Below are positions 8,003-19,428 of a stretch of DNA of 64,000 nucleotides, in pieces; the first letter of the stretch is position 1; every line of letters starts with the position of its first letter. This stretch comes from Streptomyces sp. LaPpAH-108 (GTDB lineage: Bacteria > Actinomycetota > Actinomycetes > Streptomycetales > Streptomycetaceae). The stretch lies in assembly GCF_000373625.1 (NCBI RefSeq), contig NZ_KB891995.1, positions 416,881 to 480,880 on the forward strand, read 5' to 3'. The position numbers and the translations under genes are program-made. Under the pieces are notes generated by a model. It worked only from the letters and a program-made list of their open reading frames with translations. It ran no database searches and was not told the DNA's origin.

Positions 8003-10285
8003 TTACTTCACCGGCTCGGGCTCCGGCTCGTTGGCGGGCTCGTCGTCCTCGGCCGGGTCCACCGGGGTCTTGACGGACTCCAGCAGGAGCTGGGCGACGT
8101 CCACGACCTTGATGGACTCCTTCGCCTTCCCGTCGTTCTTCTTGCCGTTGACCGAGTCGGTCAGCATGACCAGGCAGAACGGGCAGGCGGTGGAGACGAT
8201 GTCCGGGTTGAGGGAGAGGGCTTCGTCGACGCGCTCGTTGTTGATGCGCTTGCCGATCCGCTCCTCCATCCACATCCGGGCACCACCGGCGCCGCAGCAG
8301 AAGCCGCGCTCCTTGTGGCGGTGCATCTCCTCGTTGCGCAGGCCCGGGACCTTGCCGATGATCTCGCGCGGGGGCGTGTAGATCTTGTTGTGGCGGCCCA
8401 GGTAGCAGGGGTCGTGGTACGTGATGATGCCCTCGACCGGGGTGACCGGGATCAGCTTGCCCTCGTCCACCAGGTGCTGGAGCAGCTGGGTGTGGTGGAT
8501 GACCTCGTAGTCGCCGCCGAGCTGCGGGTACTCGTTGCCGAGCGTGTTGAGGCAGTGCGGGCAGGTGGCGACGATCTTCTTGGCGGACTTGGGCTTCGCC
8601 GACTCGGGCACGACCTTGCCGTCGTCGTCCATCTCCTCGCCGAAGGCGGCGTTGAGGGACATGACGTTCTCCATGCCCAGCTCCTGGAACAGCGGCTCGT
8701 TGCCGAGGCGCCGGGCCGAGTCACCGGTGCACTTCTCGTCGCCGCCCATGATGGCGAACTTGACGCCCGCGATGTGCAGCAGCTCCGCGAAGGCCTTGGT
8801 GGTCTTCTTGGCGCGGTCCTCCAGGGCACCGGCGCAGCCGACCCAGTACAGGTACTCGACCTCGGACAGGTCCTCGATGTCCTTGCCGACGACCGGGACC
8901 TCGAAGTCGACCTCCTTGGTCCACTCCAGGCGCTGCTTCTTGGCCAGGCCCCAGGGGTTGCCCTTCTTCTCCAGGTTCTTGAGCATCGTGCCCGCCTCGG
9001 ACGGGAACGCGGACTCGATCATCACCTGGTAGCGGCGCATGTCGACGATGTGGTCGACGTGCTCGATGTCGACGGGGCACTGCTCGACGCAGGCGCCGCA
9101 GGTGGTGCAGGACCACAGGACGTCCGGGTCGATGACGCCGTTCTCCTCGGCGGTGCCGATGAGCGGGCGCTCGGCCTCGGCCAGCGCGGCGGCGGGGACG
9201 TCCTTCAGCTGCTCCTCGGACGCCTTCTCCTCGCCCTCCATGGTCTTGCCGCCGCCCGCGAGCAGGTACGGCGCCTTGGCGTGCGCGTGGTCGCGCAGCG
9301 ACATGATGAGGAGCTTGGGGGAGAGCGGCTTGCCGGTGTTCCAGGCGGGGCACTGCGACTGGCAGCGGCCGCACTCGGTGCAGGTGGAGAAGTCCAGCAG
9401 GCCCTTCCAGGAGAACTGCTCGACCTGGGAGACGCCGAAGACGTCGTCCTCGCCGGGGTCGGTGAAGTCGATCGGCTCGCCGCCGGAGGTCATCGGCTGG
9501 AGCGCGCCGAGGGCGGTGCCGCCGGTGGCCTCGCGCTTGAACCAGATGTTGGGGAAGGCGAGGAAGCGGTGCCAGGCGACGCCCATGTTGGTGTTGAGCG
9601 AGACGACGATCATCCAGATGAACGAGGTCCCGATCTTGATCATGGCGACCAGGTAGACCAGGTTCTGCAGGGTGGTCACGCTCAGCGCCTTGAAGGCGAG
9701 GACCAGGGGGTACGACGCGAAGTACGCCGCCTCGTAGTGGTCGACGTGGTGCAGGGCGCCTTCGAGGCCGCGCAGGGTGTAGATCGCGAGGCCGATGGTG
9801 AGGATGACGTACTCGACGAAGTACGCCTGGCCCGCCTTGGAGCCCGCGAAGCGGGACTTGCGGCCGGGGCGGGACGGCAGGCTCAGCAGCCGGATGACCA
9901 TGAGCACGGCGATGCCGAGGACGGTCATGACGCCGATGAACTCGATGTACAGCTCGAACGGCAGGAAGTCGCCGATCAGCGGCAGCGTCCAGTCGGCCTT
10001 GAAGAGCTGGCCGAAGGCCTGGGCGAGCGTGGGCGGCAGCGTCAGGAAGCCGACGGCCACGAACCAGTGGGCGATGCCGACGATGCCCCACCGGTTCATC
10101 CTGGTGTGGCCGAGGAACTCCCGCACCAGGGTCACGCTGCGCTGGTACGGGTTGTCGGTCCGGGTACCCGCGGGCACGGGCTGGCCCAGCTTGAAGTACC
10201 GGACGAACTGACCGATGGCGCGGGCCAGCAGCGCGACGCCGATCACGGTCAGGACCAGCGACACGATGATCGCGGCGAGTTGCAT
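8003..10285 (-). CDS. Membrane Fe-S oxidoreductase (heterodisulfide reductase-like)
   Basis: A 760-residue redox protein. The N-terminal ~230 residues hold several transmembrane helices resembling a heme-b/NarI-type anchor (MQLAAIIVSLVLTVIGVALL, GIAHWFVAVGFLTL). Two 4Fe-4S motifs follow, CTECGRCQSQCP and CTTCGACVEQCP. The C-terminal half carries two CCG domains (CPHCLNTLG ... HDPCYLGR, and CCGAGGARMW ... CPFC), as in HdrB/GlpC-like subunits. It probably moves electrons between a cytosolic donor and the membrane pool, but donor and acceptor are unknown. ATG at 10285 has AGGAG 7 nt upstream. The tail is Glu/Pro-rich. Confidence 0.88.
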   Translation of the reverse strand: MQLAAIIVSLVLTVIGVALLARAIGQFVRYFKLGQPVPAGTRTDNPYQRSVTLVREFLGHTRMNRWGIVGIAHWFVAVGFLTLPPTLAQAFGQLFKADWTLPLIGDFLPFELYIEFIGVMTVLGIAVLMVIRLLSLPSRPGRKSRFAGSKAGQAYFVEYVILTIGLAIYTLRGLEGALHHVDHYEAAYFASYPLVLAFKALSVTTLQNLVYLVAMIKIGTSFIWMIVVSLNTNMGVAWHRFLAFPNIWFKREATGGTALGALQPMTSGGEPIDFTDPGEDDVFGVSQVEQFSWKGLLDFSTCTECGRCQSQCPAWNTGKPLSPKLLIMSLRDHAHAKAPYLLAGGGKTMEGEEKASEEQLKDVPAAALAEAERPLIGTAEENGVIDPDVLWSCTTCGACVEQCPVDIEHVDHIVDMRRYQVMIESAFPSEAGTMLKNLEKKGNPWGLAKKQRLEWTKEVDFEVPVVGKDIEDLSEVEYLYWVGCAGALEDRAKKTTKAFAELLHIAGVKFAIMGGDEKCTGDSARRLGNEPLFQELGMENVMSLNAAFGEEMDDDGKVVPESAKPKSAKKIVATCPHCLNTLGNEYPQLGGDYEVIHHTQLLQHLVDEGKLIPVTPVEGIITYHDPCYLGRHNKIYTPPREIIGKVPGLRNEEMHRHKERGFCCGAGGARMWMEERIGKRINNERVDEALSLNPDIVSTACPFCLVMLTDSVNGKKNDGKAKESIKVVDVAQLLLESVKTPVDPAEDDEPANEPEPEPVK

Positions 10286-11257
10286 GAGGGGCTCCTGAGG
10301 CGGCCTCGAAATTACTAAGTGGTAACTTATGCAGTCCGTCTGAGACTACCCCCATCTTCCGCCGCGATGCAGCCGCGCGCGGGGTGACGTGGATCGCTGA
10401 GGCTAGCCTTTCCCGGCCCGGGGGGTTCGGGGGGTGGGGGTGGAATTCTCCCACTTGGGGGTGGGGGTGCGGGGACGTGATCGGGCGGCCTGCCGCTCGT
10501 CCCGGCCCCCTGCCGGGGGTGGCTTCGGCGGAGGCCGGGGGTGCCGGGGGGTTGCCGCACATCGGCGGCGCCGGACCGGCTCCTGGACGCGGCTCACTGG
10601 TACGGCTGGGTGATGCGGGGCGCCGGGAGCGTGCGGGCGATGCCGGGACGGGGCTCGCGTGGGGCGTCGGGCGGTGCCCGAGGTGGCCCGCGGCAGCGCC
10701 GCGATGCCCACGAGGGCTCGAACGGGTCCTTCGGCGAGGTGCGGCCGACTCTCCCCTGTCGTGGACATCGTGCCGCGCACCCGCGTTCGGGGGTGGCCCC
10801 GCAGCGGCATCGGCACCGAGTGGCCCTGGGGGGTGTCACACCCCGCGCCCCTCAAGATCGGCCTTGTGTCTTCCCGCGCCCGCGCGCGGCAAGGTCAAGG
10901 CTGCGCCGCAGCCCCTCCCGTGCCCGCGCCTTACGGCCTCGCCCGCGCCCGGTCCTGAGGATGGTCCGCTGCTGTCACGTCCGCCCCGCTCCTCAAGCGG
11001 CCCCCTGCATCCGCATCCACCGGACACCATGGCCCCGGAGTCGGCCCCATCCGCGCCCCACAAGCCAGCCCCAGGCCCTCCGGCACCTCCCGCTTCAAGG
11101 CCCTCAAGCTCCCCAGCCGCACCCGTCAAGCCGCCCCCGCATCCGAACCCGCCCCGGAACACGCCCCCGTCAACCCGCCCCCCACACCCCCCCACCTGCG
11201 AAGATCCCCCCATCTCGCCCCCGTCCGGAGGGTGTTGCGTGTAGGGGTTGGATAAGA
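10286..11257. other. Long intergenic region, no supported gene
   Basis: About 1 kb between the Fe-S gene and dnaK. Near the Fe-S promoter the AT-rich run TTACTAAGTGGTAACTTAT (10314-10332) stands out as a possible -10/operator. Beyond it the + strand is G-rich (10420-10560) and then strongly C-rich (10860-11220). Open frames exist only because stops are rare at this GC; none has a ribosome site, conserved motif or convincing codon pattern. Confidence 0.6.
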
Positions 11258-11278
11258 GTTGAGTCTGGGGGGCTCATG
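11258..11278. promoter_or_regulatory. Imperfect HspR (HAIR) operator upstream of dnaK
   Basis: GTTGAGT-N7-GCTCATG matches the HAIR consensus CTTGAGT-N7-ACTCAAG at 11 of 14 positions. It lies ~45 bases upstream of the perfect site and may be a second HspR half-site pair. Confidence 0.55.
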
Positions 11279-11309
11279 TCTGTTGACTCAGGGGGTGAGG
11301 AGTGTCATG

Positions 11310-11330
11310 CTTGAGTCCGTTCCACTCAAG
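11310..11330. promoter_or_regulatory. Perfect HspR (HAIR) operator of the dnaK operon
   Basis: CTTGAGT-N7-ACTCAAG is an exact match to the HAIR element to which HspR (with DnaK as co-repressor) binds in Streptomyces. It ends 19 bases before the dnaK ATG, just before the ribosome site GGAGGAA. A TTGACT at 11283-11288 could be a -35. Repression here and on clpB would be relieved on heat shock. Confidence 0.9.
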
Positions 11331-11349
11331 TCAGCTGGAGGAATCAACC

Positions 11350-13190
<1,841 letters not shown>

Positions 13191-13194
<4 letters not shown>

Positions 13195-13841
13195 CGGAGG
13201 AGACCCCGGGCTTCGAGGAGAAGCCCGACGTCCCCTCCGGCGCCACCCCCGAAGACGCCGAGCCGAAGGCCGCCCCCGCGGAGGGGGCGGCCCCGGCCGG
13301 GGACGCAAGCCAGGACGTGGCCCTGGTGGCCCAGCTGGACCAGGCGCGCACGGCGCTCGGCGAGCGCACGGCCGACCTCCAGCGCCTCCAGGCCGAGTTC
13401 CAGAACTACCGCCGCCGTGTCGAGCGCGACCGGGTCGCGGTCAAGGAGATCGCCATCGCGAACCTCCTGACCGAGCTGCTGCCCGTGCTGGACGACATCG
13501 GCCGCGCGCGGGAACACGGCGAACTGGTCGGCGGCTTCAAGTCGGTGGCCGAGTCGCTGGAGACCGTGGCGGCCAAGATGGGCCTGATGCAGTTCGGCAA
13601 GGAGGGCGAGCCCTTCGACCCGACCGTCCACGAGGCCCTGATGCACTCCTACGCGCCGGACGTCACCGAGACGACCTGCGTGGCGATCCTCCAGCCCGGG
13701 TATCGCATCGGCGAGCGCACCATCCGCCCCGCGCGGGTGGCCGTGGCCGAGCCGCAGCCCGGCGCCCAGACCGTCAAGGCGGAGGACGCCGAGGAGACCG
13801 CGGCGGACGACAAGGAGAACGGTGGCCCGGAGGAGGGCTGA
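13191..13841 (+). CDS. grpE: Nucleotide exchange factor GrpE
   Basis: 216 residues, acting on DnaK to release ADP. The N-terminal ~50 residues are acidic and disordered (TPGFEEKPDVPSGATPEDAE); a long coiled coil follows (DLQRLQAEFQNYRRRVERDR), then the β-domain (MGLMQFGKEGEPFDPTVHEA ... GYRIGERTIRPARVAV). GTG at 13191 overlaps the dnaK stop in the arrangement GTGA, giving translational coupling. The C-terminal tail is Glu/Asp-rich. Part of the HspR-controlled operon. Confidence 0.97.
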
Positions 13842-13877
13842 CGTAATCACGAAGGACAGGAAGGAGGGACGTCGGGG

Positions 13878-15065
13878 ATGAGCACCAAGGACTTCATCGA
13901 GAAGGACTTCTACAAGGTCCTCGGCGTCCCCAAGGACGCCACCGAGGCGGAGATCAAGAAGGCGTACCGGAAGCTCGCCCGCGAGTTCCACCCGGACGCC
14001 AACAAGGGCAACGTCAAGGCCGAGGAGCGGTTCAAGGAGATCTCCGAGGCGAACGACGTCCTCGGCGACCCCAAGAAGCGCAAGGAGTACGACGAGGCCC
14101 GCGCCCTGTTCGGCAACGGCGGTTTCCGCCCGGGTCCGGGCGGCGGCGGCCAGTTCAACTTCGACCTCGGCGACCTCTTCGGCGGCGCCGGTGGCACGGG
14201 AGCGGGCGGCGGCGGCCAGGGCGGCTTCGGCGGCGGCATCGGGGATGTCTTCGGCGGCCTGTTCAACCGGGGCGGCGGTGCGGGCACGACCCGTACGCAG
14301 CCGCGCCGGGGCCAGGACGTCGACACCGAGGTGACCCTCAGCTTCACCGAGGCCATCGAGGGGGCGACGGTCCCGCTGCGGATGACGTCCCAGCAGCCCT
14401 GCAAGGCGTGTTCGGGCACCGGCGACAAGAACGGCACGCCGCGCGTGTGCCCGACCTGTGTCGGCACCGGACAGGTCGCGCGGGGCTCGGGCGGCGGCTT
14501 CTCGCTCACCGACCCGTGCCCCGACTGCAAGGGCCGCGGCCTGATCGCGGAACACCCCTGCATGGAGTGCCACGGCAGCGGGCGCGCCCGTTCCTCGCGC
14601 ACCATGCAGGTCCGCATCCCGGCGGGCGTCACGGACGGGCAGCGCATCCGGCTGCGCGGCAAGGGCGCCCCGGGCGAGCGCGGCGGTCCGGCGGGCGATC
14701 TGTACGTCACCGTGCACGTGGGTGACCACCCGGTCTTCGGCCGCAAGGGCGACAACCTCACGGTCACCGTCCCGGTGACGTTCGCGGAGGCGGCGCTCGG
14801 CGGCGAGGTGCGGGTGCCGACGCTCGGCGGTCCCGCCGTCACGCTGAAGCTGCCGCCGGGCACGCCCAACGGCCGCACCATGCGGGCGCGGGGCAAGGGC
14901 GCGGCGCGCAAGGACGGCAGCCACGGCGATCTGCTGATCACCGTCGAGGTGAGTGTTCCCAAGGACCTCTCGGGGAAGGCTCGTGACGCGCTGGAGGCGT
15001 ATCGCGAGGCGACCGCGGAGGAGGACCCGCGGGCGGAGCTGTTCGAGGCCGCGAAGGGAGACTGA
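13878..15065 (+). CDS. dnaJ: Co-chaperone DnaJ (Hsp40)
   Basis: 395 residues that deliver substrates to DnaK and stimulate its ATPase. J-domain at residues ~10-75 with the HPD motif (REFHPDANKGN); a long Gly/Phe-rich linker (GGGGQFNFDLGDLFGGAGG); the zinc domain with four CxxCxGxG repeats (CKACSGTG, CPTCVGTG, CPDCKGRG, CMECHGSG); then the two C-terminal β-domains (VRIPAGVTDGQRIRLRGKG). The ATG is preceded by AGGAAGGAGGGACG. hspR begins 6 nt after its stop. Confidence 0.97.
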   Translation: MSTKDFIEKDFYKVLGVPKDATEAEIKKAYRKLAREFHPDANKGNVKAEERFKEISEANDVLGDPKKRKEYDEARALFGNGGFRPGPGGGGQFNFDLGDLFGGAGGTGAGGGGQGGFGGGIGDVFGGLFNRGGGAGTTRTQPRRGQDVDTEVTLSFTEAIEGATVPLRMTSQQPCKACSGTGDKNGTPRVCPTCVGTGQVARGSGGGFSLTDPCPDCKGRGLIAEHPCMECHGSGRARSSRTMQVRIPAGVTDGQRIRLRGKGAPGERGGPAGDLYVTVHVGDHPVFGRKGDNLTVTVPVTFAEAALGGEVRVPTLGGPAVTLKLPPGTPNGRTMRARGKGAARKDGSHGDLLITVEVSVPKDLSGKARDALEAYREATAEEDPRAELFEAAKGD

Positions 15066-15071
15066 GCCCCA

Positions 15072-15530
15072 ATGGACACACCCGGCCGTCGCCGTAATCC
15101 CTATGAACTGACCGAGGACACCCCGGTCTACGTCATCTCGGTGGCGGCGCAGCTCTCCGGTCTCCATCCGCAGACCCTGCGTCAGTACGACCGCCTCGGT
15201 CTGGTCTCCCCGGACCGCACGGCGGGCCGTGGCCGGCGCTACTCGGCCCGTGACATCGAACTGCTCCGCCAGGTGCAGCAGTTGTCGCAGGACGAGGGCA
15301 TCAACCTGGCCGGTATCAAGCGCATCATCGAACTGGAGAACCAGGTCGCCGCGCTCCAGTCCCGCGTCGCGGAGCTGGAGTCGGCCCTGGACGGCGCGGC
15401 GGCCACGATGCGCCAGCGCGAGGCCGCCGTCCACGCCTCCTACCGCCGCGATCTGGTGCCGTACCAGGAGGTGCAGCAGAGCAGCGCGTTGGTGGTGTGG
15501 CGGCCCAAGCGCCAGCAGTCCGCCGACTGA
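15072..15530 (+). CDS. hspR: Heat-shock repressor HspR (MerR family)
   Basis: A 152-residue MerR-type DNA-binding protein. The N-terminal winged helix reads VYVISVAAQLSGLHPQTLRQ, then YDRLGLVSPDR and GRRYSARDIELLRQVQQL; a dimerisation coiled coil follows (ENQVAALQSRVAELESAL); the C-terminus is a short hydrophobic tail (ALVVWRPKRQQSAD). HspR represses dnaK, clpB and lon-type genes in Streptomyces through HAIR elements, two of which are seen in this window. Last gene of the dnaK operon and therefore autoregulated. Confidence 0.97.
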   Translation: MDTPGRRRNPYELTEDTPVYVISVAAQLSGLHPQTLRQYDRLGLVSPDRTAGRGRRYSARDIELLRQVQQLSQDEGINLAGIKRIIELENQVAALQSRVAELESALDGAAATMRQREAAVHASYRRDLVPYQEVQQSSALVVWRPKRQQSAD

Positions 15531-15550
15531 CAGCCGTTGACAGCCGTGTC

Positions 15551-15589
15551 CGAAGGGGCCGGGAGGAACACTTCCTCCCGGCCCCTTCG
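15551..15589 (+). terminator. Strong hairpin terminator of the dnaK operon
   Basis: A perfect 18-bp stem, CGAAGGGGCCGGGAGGAA and its complement, with a 3-nt loop (CAC), starting 21 bases after the hspR stop. Confidence 0.9.
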
Positions 15590-15932
15590 GCATACCCGGT
15601 GGCCCAACTCCTCGCAGGGGGCGGTAAGTTGAGGCCATTACGCCGCATAGCGCTGCATCTGGCCGAGTTCGTTCGTTCAGGAGTGCGGAATTGGTGGAGA
15701 GCGTGTGGCTGGGGGTCGGAATTTGGTGAAGAGGCGGTGACCTGGGTTTACAGGGAGTGGCGTACGGGTTCGCGATCTCTTCACGTTGTCGACGCAGAGT
15801 GATGTTGCCATCTCGTTAAGTTGTATTGCTTGACGGCGGGTAGCGCCTCCAAGTTGTCTTTTCAGACACCCGGGGCGGAAGCATCACCTCCGTGGCCCCC
15901 TCCTCTTGAACGCACCTGAAGTGAGCCCTCGC
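15590..15932. other. Intergenic region before the sugar-binding lipoprotein
   Basis: About 340 bases of lower GC than the surroundings, with no supported gene. TTGACG at 15830-15835 is a plausible -35 for the lipoprotein gene, but the matching -10 (around 15853) is weak. No hairpin or riboswitch-like fold is obvious. Confidence 0.4.
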
Positions 15933-17039
15933 ATGCGTCGTATCGCCATATCCGTGGCCGTATCCACGATGTCCCTCTCGCTCGCCGGCTGCGGCGTGCT
16001 GAACGCGGCGGGGGACGGCGCGAGCGCCAGCCCGACGATGGGGGACAACGTCACCGTCGGCCTGCTGCTGCCGGAGAAGGCGAACACCCGCTACGACAAG
16101 TTCGACTACCCCATCATCGAGAAGAAGGTGGCCGAACTGACCAAGAAGAAGGGCAAGGTCACGTACGCCAACGCGGACGCGAACGCCGCCAAGCAGGCCG
16201 AGCAGATGCAGCAGATGATCGACGACAAGGTCAACATCATCCTGCTCGACGCGGTCGACTCGCACGGCATCGCCCCGCAGGTCAAGAAGGCCAAGGACGC
16301 GGGCATCCCGGTCATCGCGTACGACCGCCTGGCCGAGGGCCCGATCGACGCGTACATCTCCTTCGACAACGAGCTGGTCGGCGAGGTGCAGGGCCGCTCG
16401 CTGCTGGAGGCGCTGGGCCCGGGTGCCGGTCTCTCCGACAAGATCGTCATGGTGAACGGCTCGCCCACCGACCCCAACGCCAAGCAGTTCAAGGAGGGCG
16501 CGCTCTCCGAGCTGAACGGCAAGGTGACGATCGCGGACACCTCCGACACCAAGGAGTGGAAGCCGGAGATCGCCCAGGCCCACATGACCGAGGTGCTCAA
16601 CAAGGTCGGCAAGGCGAACATCGCCGCCGTCTACGCCGCCAACGACGGCATGGCGGGCGGGGTCATCAAGGCCCTCAAGGCCGCGGGCGTCACCAAGATG
16701 CCCCCCATCACCGGCCAGGACGCCGAACTCGACGCCGTGCAGCGCATCCTGACCGGCGAGCAGTACATGAGCGTCTACAAGTCCTACCCGGACGAGGCCG
16801 AGGCCGCCGCGCAGATGGCCGTCGCCAAGGTCCAGGGCAAGGACATCCAGTTCGACGCCCTGACCCAGGACCACGTGGACAGCCCCACCCAGAAGGACAT
16901 CCCGGCCCAGCTCGTCCAGGTGAGCGCGCTGACCAAGAGCAAGATCAAGTCCACCGTGGTCGCCGACGGCATCTACTCGGTCGAGGAGATCTGCACCGCC
17001 GACTACAAGGCCGCCTGCGCCGCCGCCGGACTCCACTAG
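15933..17039 (+). CDS. Sugar ABC transporter substrate-binding lipoprotein
   Basis: A 368-residue type I periplasmic-binding protein. Lipoprotein signal with lipobox LAGC at about residue 19 (MSLSLAGCGVLNAAGDG). The mature part follows the xylose/ribose-binding pattern: VTVGLLLPEKANTRYDKFDY, VNIILLDAVDSHGIAPQV, GIPVIAYDRLAEGPIDAYIS, AVYAANDGMAGGVIKAL and the TGQDAELDAVQRIL hinge. ATG at 15933 was chosen over a TTG at 15906 because it starts the basic n-region MRRIAIS. No permease or ATPase gene is adjacent, so it is an orphan binding protein, perhaps served by a distant transporter or used as a sensor. Confidence 0.88.
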   Translation: MRRIAISVAVSTMSLSLAGCGVLNAAGDGASASPTMGDNVTVGLLLPEKANTRYDKFDYPIIEKKVAELTKKKGKVTYANADANAAKQAEQMQQMIDDKVNIILLDAVDSHGIAPQVKKAKDAGIPVIAYDRLAEGPIDAYISFDNELVGEVQGRSLLEALGPGAGLSDKIVMVNGSPTDPNAKQFKEGALSELNGKVTIADTSDTKEWKPEIAQAHMTEVLNKVGKANIAAVYAANDGMAGGVIKALKAAGVTKMPPITGQDAELDAVQRILTGEQYMSVYKSYPDEAEAAAQMAVAKVQGKDIQFDALTQDHVDSPTQKDIPAQLVQVSALTKSKIKSTVVADGIYSVEEICTADYKAACAAAGLH

Positions 17040-17249
17040 TCCTTCCGTCCAGGGCCCCCGGCCGCCGTGCGGGACAAGCCGGTCGGCGCCCCCACCGGCT
17101 CCGTCGGGCCGCTCTCCGGGGGTCCGGGCGATTTGGGGGCATACCCGTACTCCGCCCTTCCACAGGCGCGGAGAGCCGTGTTGCGGACCCGCACGGGTCC
17201 GCGCATAGTTGCGCTGCGGAAGTGGCAGCAACCGGGGGTGGAATGGTCG

Positions 17250-18272
17250 ATGGCCGGGCACGCGACGGAGGAGCATCCCCACGGCGCCGACCGGCTGTGC
17301 GGGCCGGGAGAGCGCGTGTACACCCTCGCCCTGCGCCGGGGCCGGGTGCCGCGCGCGGAGGCCGGACCGGTGCCCTGTCTGCTGGACCTGGCCCTGCTGC
17401 ACCCCGACCCGGACGACATGGACTGGCTGGTGCCCACCTCCCCGCAGGAGGTCATGTCCCGGCTGCTGCGCGAGCTGTACGACGACGTCACCGAGAGCCG
17501 GCGCCGGGTGGGCTCGGCGGTCACCGCCTTCGACCGGTACGCCGGACTCGCCGGTGAACCGGCCGGAAGCGCCGCGCCCGCCGAGGGCACCGCGATCCGG
17601 GTCCTGGACGGACTCTCCCGCATCCAGGCCGCGATGGACGCGGCGACCGAGGCGTGCACCACGGAAGTGCTCACCGTCCAGCCCGGCGGCATCCGGCGCG
17701 AGGCCGAGCTGACGGAAGGTCTGCACCGGGCGCTGGAACTGCGCGGCCGGGGCGTCAGGATGCGGGACCTCTACACCCATGTCGCCCGGCACGGGCAGGG
17801 GTTGCTCACCTACCTGGAGCTGATGGGCGACGCGGTCGAGGCGCGCAGCCTGGACGAGGTCATCGACCGGCTCATCCTCTTCGACCGCACGGTGGCGTTC
17901 ATTCCGGCCAACACCGACCGCACGATGGCGCTGGAGCTACGGCACCCCGCGCTGGTCGAATATCTCGTGACCGTCTTCGAGCGGCTGTGGCGGCTCGCGA
18001 TCCCGCTGACCGCCCCGCTGCCCGACACCGGCATCGAGGGCATCTCCCACCGCGAGCGCTCCATCGCCGCGCTGCTCGCCGAGGGCCACCAGGACGCGGT
18101 GATCGCCGAGCGGCTCGGCATCAGCGTGCGCACCTGCCGCGCGCACATCGCCCGCCTCTCGGAGACCCTGGGCGCGACGAGCCGTACGCAGCTGGGCGTA
18201 CGGATCGCCCAGGCGGGCCTGGAGGGGCCGCCGCGCACGGCCGCGGCGGCGGGGCTGGAGCGGGAGGCGTGA
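17250..18272 (+). CDS. LuxR-type HTH regulator (paralogue 1)
   Basis: 340 residues. The C-terminal ~60 carry a LuxR/GerE helix-turn-helix (ISHRERSIAALLAEGHQDAV, then IAERLGISVRTCRAHIARL). The N-terminal part is not a receiver; it begins with an α-helical region (LCGPGERVYTLALRRGRVPR), followed by a TrmB/phospholipase-D-like central domain (TTEVLTVQPGGIRRE, MRDLYTH). It closely parallels the convergent gene at 18331-19341 along its whole length. ATG at 17250 is preceded by GGTGGA. The ligand is unknown. Confidence 0.85.
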   Translation: MAGHATEEHPHGADRLCGPGERVYTLALRRGRVPRAEAGPVPCLLDLALLHPDPDDMDWLVPTSPQEVMSRLLRELYDDVTESRRRVGSAVTAFDRYAGLAGEPAGSAAPAEGTAIRVLDGLSRIQAAMDAATEACTTEVLTVQPGGIRREAELTEGLHRALELRGRGVRMRDLYTHVARHGQGLLTYLELMGDAVEARSLDEVIDRLILFDRTVAFIPANTDRTMALELRHPALVEYLVTVFERLWRLAIPLTAPLPDTGIEGISHRERSIAALLAEGHQDAVIAERLGISVRTCRAHIARLSETLGATSRTQLGVRIAQAGLEGPPRTAAAAGLEREA

Positions 18273-18330
18273 GGCGGCGACACGGGGCGTGAGGCGGCCT
18301 GGGCGGGGTGTGCGGCGCGTGGGAGGCCGG

Positions 18331-19341
18331 TCAGTTCTCCTGGTTCAGGATGCCCGACTGGGCGATCAGGAAGCCGAGCTGGGCGCGGCTGCCGCTGCCG
18401 AGCGCCTGGGCGAGCTTGGCGATGTGGGCGCGGCAGGTGCGCACGTTCATGCCGAGGCGGCGCGCGATGGCCTCGTCGACATGACCTTCCACCAGCAGCT
18501 TGGCGATGGAGTGCTGGATCTCGGTGATGCCGTCGGGGGCGGTCTCGTAGGGGGTGCCGGCGGTCAGCGGGACCGCGCGGTTCCACATGAACTCGAAGAC
18601 CTTGATGAGGTAGAGGACCAGGCCGGGGTGGCGGACCTCCAGGGCGACCTGGCGGTCGTCGCGTATCGGCACGAAGGCGACCGTCTCGTCGCAGATGATC
18701 AGCCGCTCCACCAGCTCGTCGATCGTGCGGTACTCCGCCTTCCCGGCCGCGAACCGGTCGACGTACGCGAGGCGTTCGGGGCTGTAGCGGGCGGTGTGCT
18801 GGTACAGGGTGCGGATGCGCACACCACGTTCGATCAGGGTGCGGTCGCGCTCCAGGCCCTCGATGACGCGGCGTTCGGGGTGACGGGCGCTGGGCTGGAC
18901 GGTCAGCATCTCGGCGCGGCACTGGTCGGTGGCCAGGTCGAGGGCCGCGTTGATGCGGTCCAGGCCCTCCAGGACGGCTATGGAGTGAGTGGGGGTCGCG
19001 CCCTGTGCCGTGAGCGCCATGAAGGGCTCGAACGCCTCCGCCAGCTCTATCGAGGTGCGTCTGCGCTCGGAGATCTCCCGCTCGATGGGGTTGAGCCGCT
19101 GGGCCAGGGCGATGGACGGGGCGACCGGGCGGAGCAGGTCCGCGTCGTCCAGATCCGGCTGGAGCAGGGCGAATTCCATGAGGCAGGGGGCCTTCTCCGC
19201 GTCCGCGCGCGCGATGTGGCCGGTGCGCAGTGCGGTGGCGTACAGCCGTCTTCCCTCCTCGCACAGTTCAGTGAGCGCATGGGGATGTGTCGCATCTGCC
19301 GGATTTACTGTCAAATCTCCACCCCCCAGGGTCCTGAACAT
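18331..19341 (-). CDS. LuxR-type HTH regulator (paralogue 2)
   Basis: About 336 residues, with the same architecture as its convergent neighbour: an N-terminal helical region (LTELCEEGRRLYATALRTGH), the central segment (RAEMLTVQPSARHPERRVIE, RIRTLYQHTARYSPERL) and a C-terminal GerE HTH (EGHVDEAIARRLGMNVRTCR). The start is uncertain: ATG at 19341 lacks a ribosome site, and a TTG ten codons in is preceded by GGTGGAG. It is divergent from the DSIWS peptide gene 88 bases away, so it may control that gene; this is inference. Confidence 0.8.
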   Translation of the reverse strand: MFRTLGGGDLTVNPADATHPHALTELCEEGRRLYATALRTGHIARADAEKAPCLMEFALLQPDLDDADLLRPVAPSIALAQRLNPIEREISERRRTSIELAEAFEPFMALTAQGATPTHSIAVLEGLDRINAALDLATDQCRAEMLTVQPSARHPERRVIEGLERDRTLIERGVRIRTLYQHTARYSPERLAYVDRFAAGKAEYRTIDELVERLIICDETVAFVPIRDDRQVALEVRHPGLVLYLIKVFEFMWNRAVPLTAGTPYETAPDGITEIQHSIAKLLVEGHVDEAIARRLGMNVRTCRAHIAKLAQALGSGSRAQLGFLIAQSGILNQEN

Positions 19342-19428
19342 GCAGGAACATGATGCACTGATTGTGTGGCGATGACGTGCCTGAATGAGCCATCGTCTTA
19401 TCCGACGGGGGAGTGAGGGGACCTTCAA

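Noticed and set aside
10286..11257. Coding regions in the gap before dnaK
   Set aside because: Open frames occur in all six readings because of extreme GC; none shows a start signal or recognisable protein.
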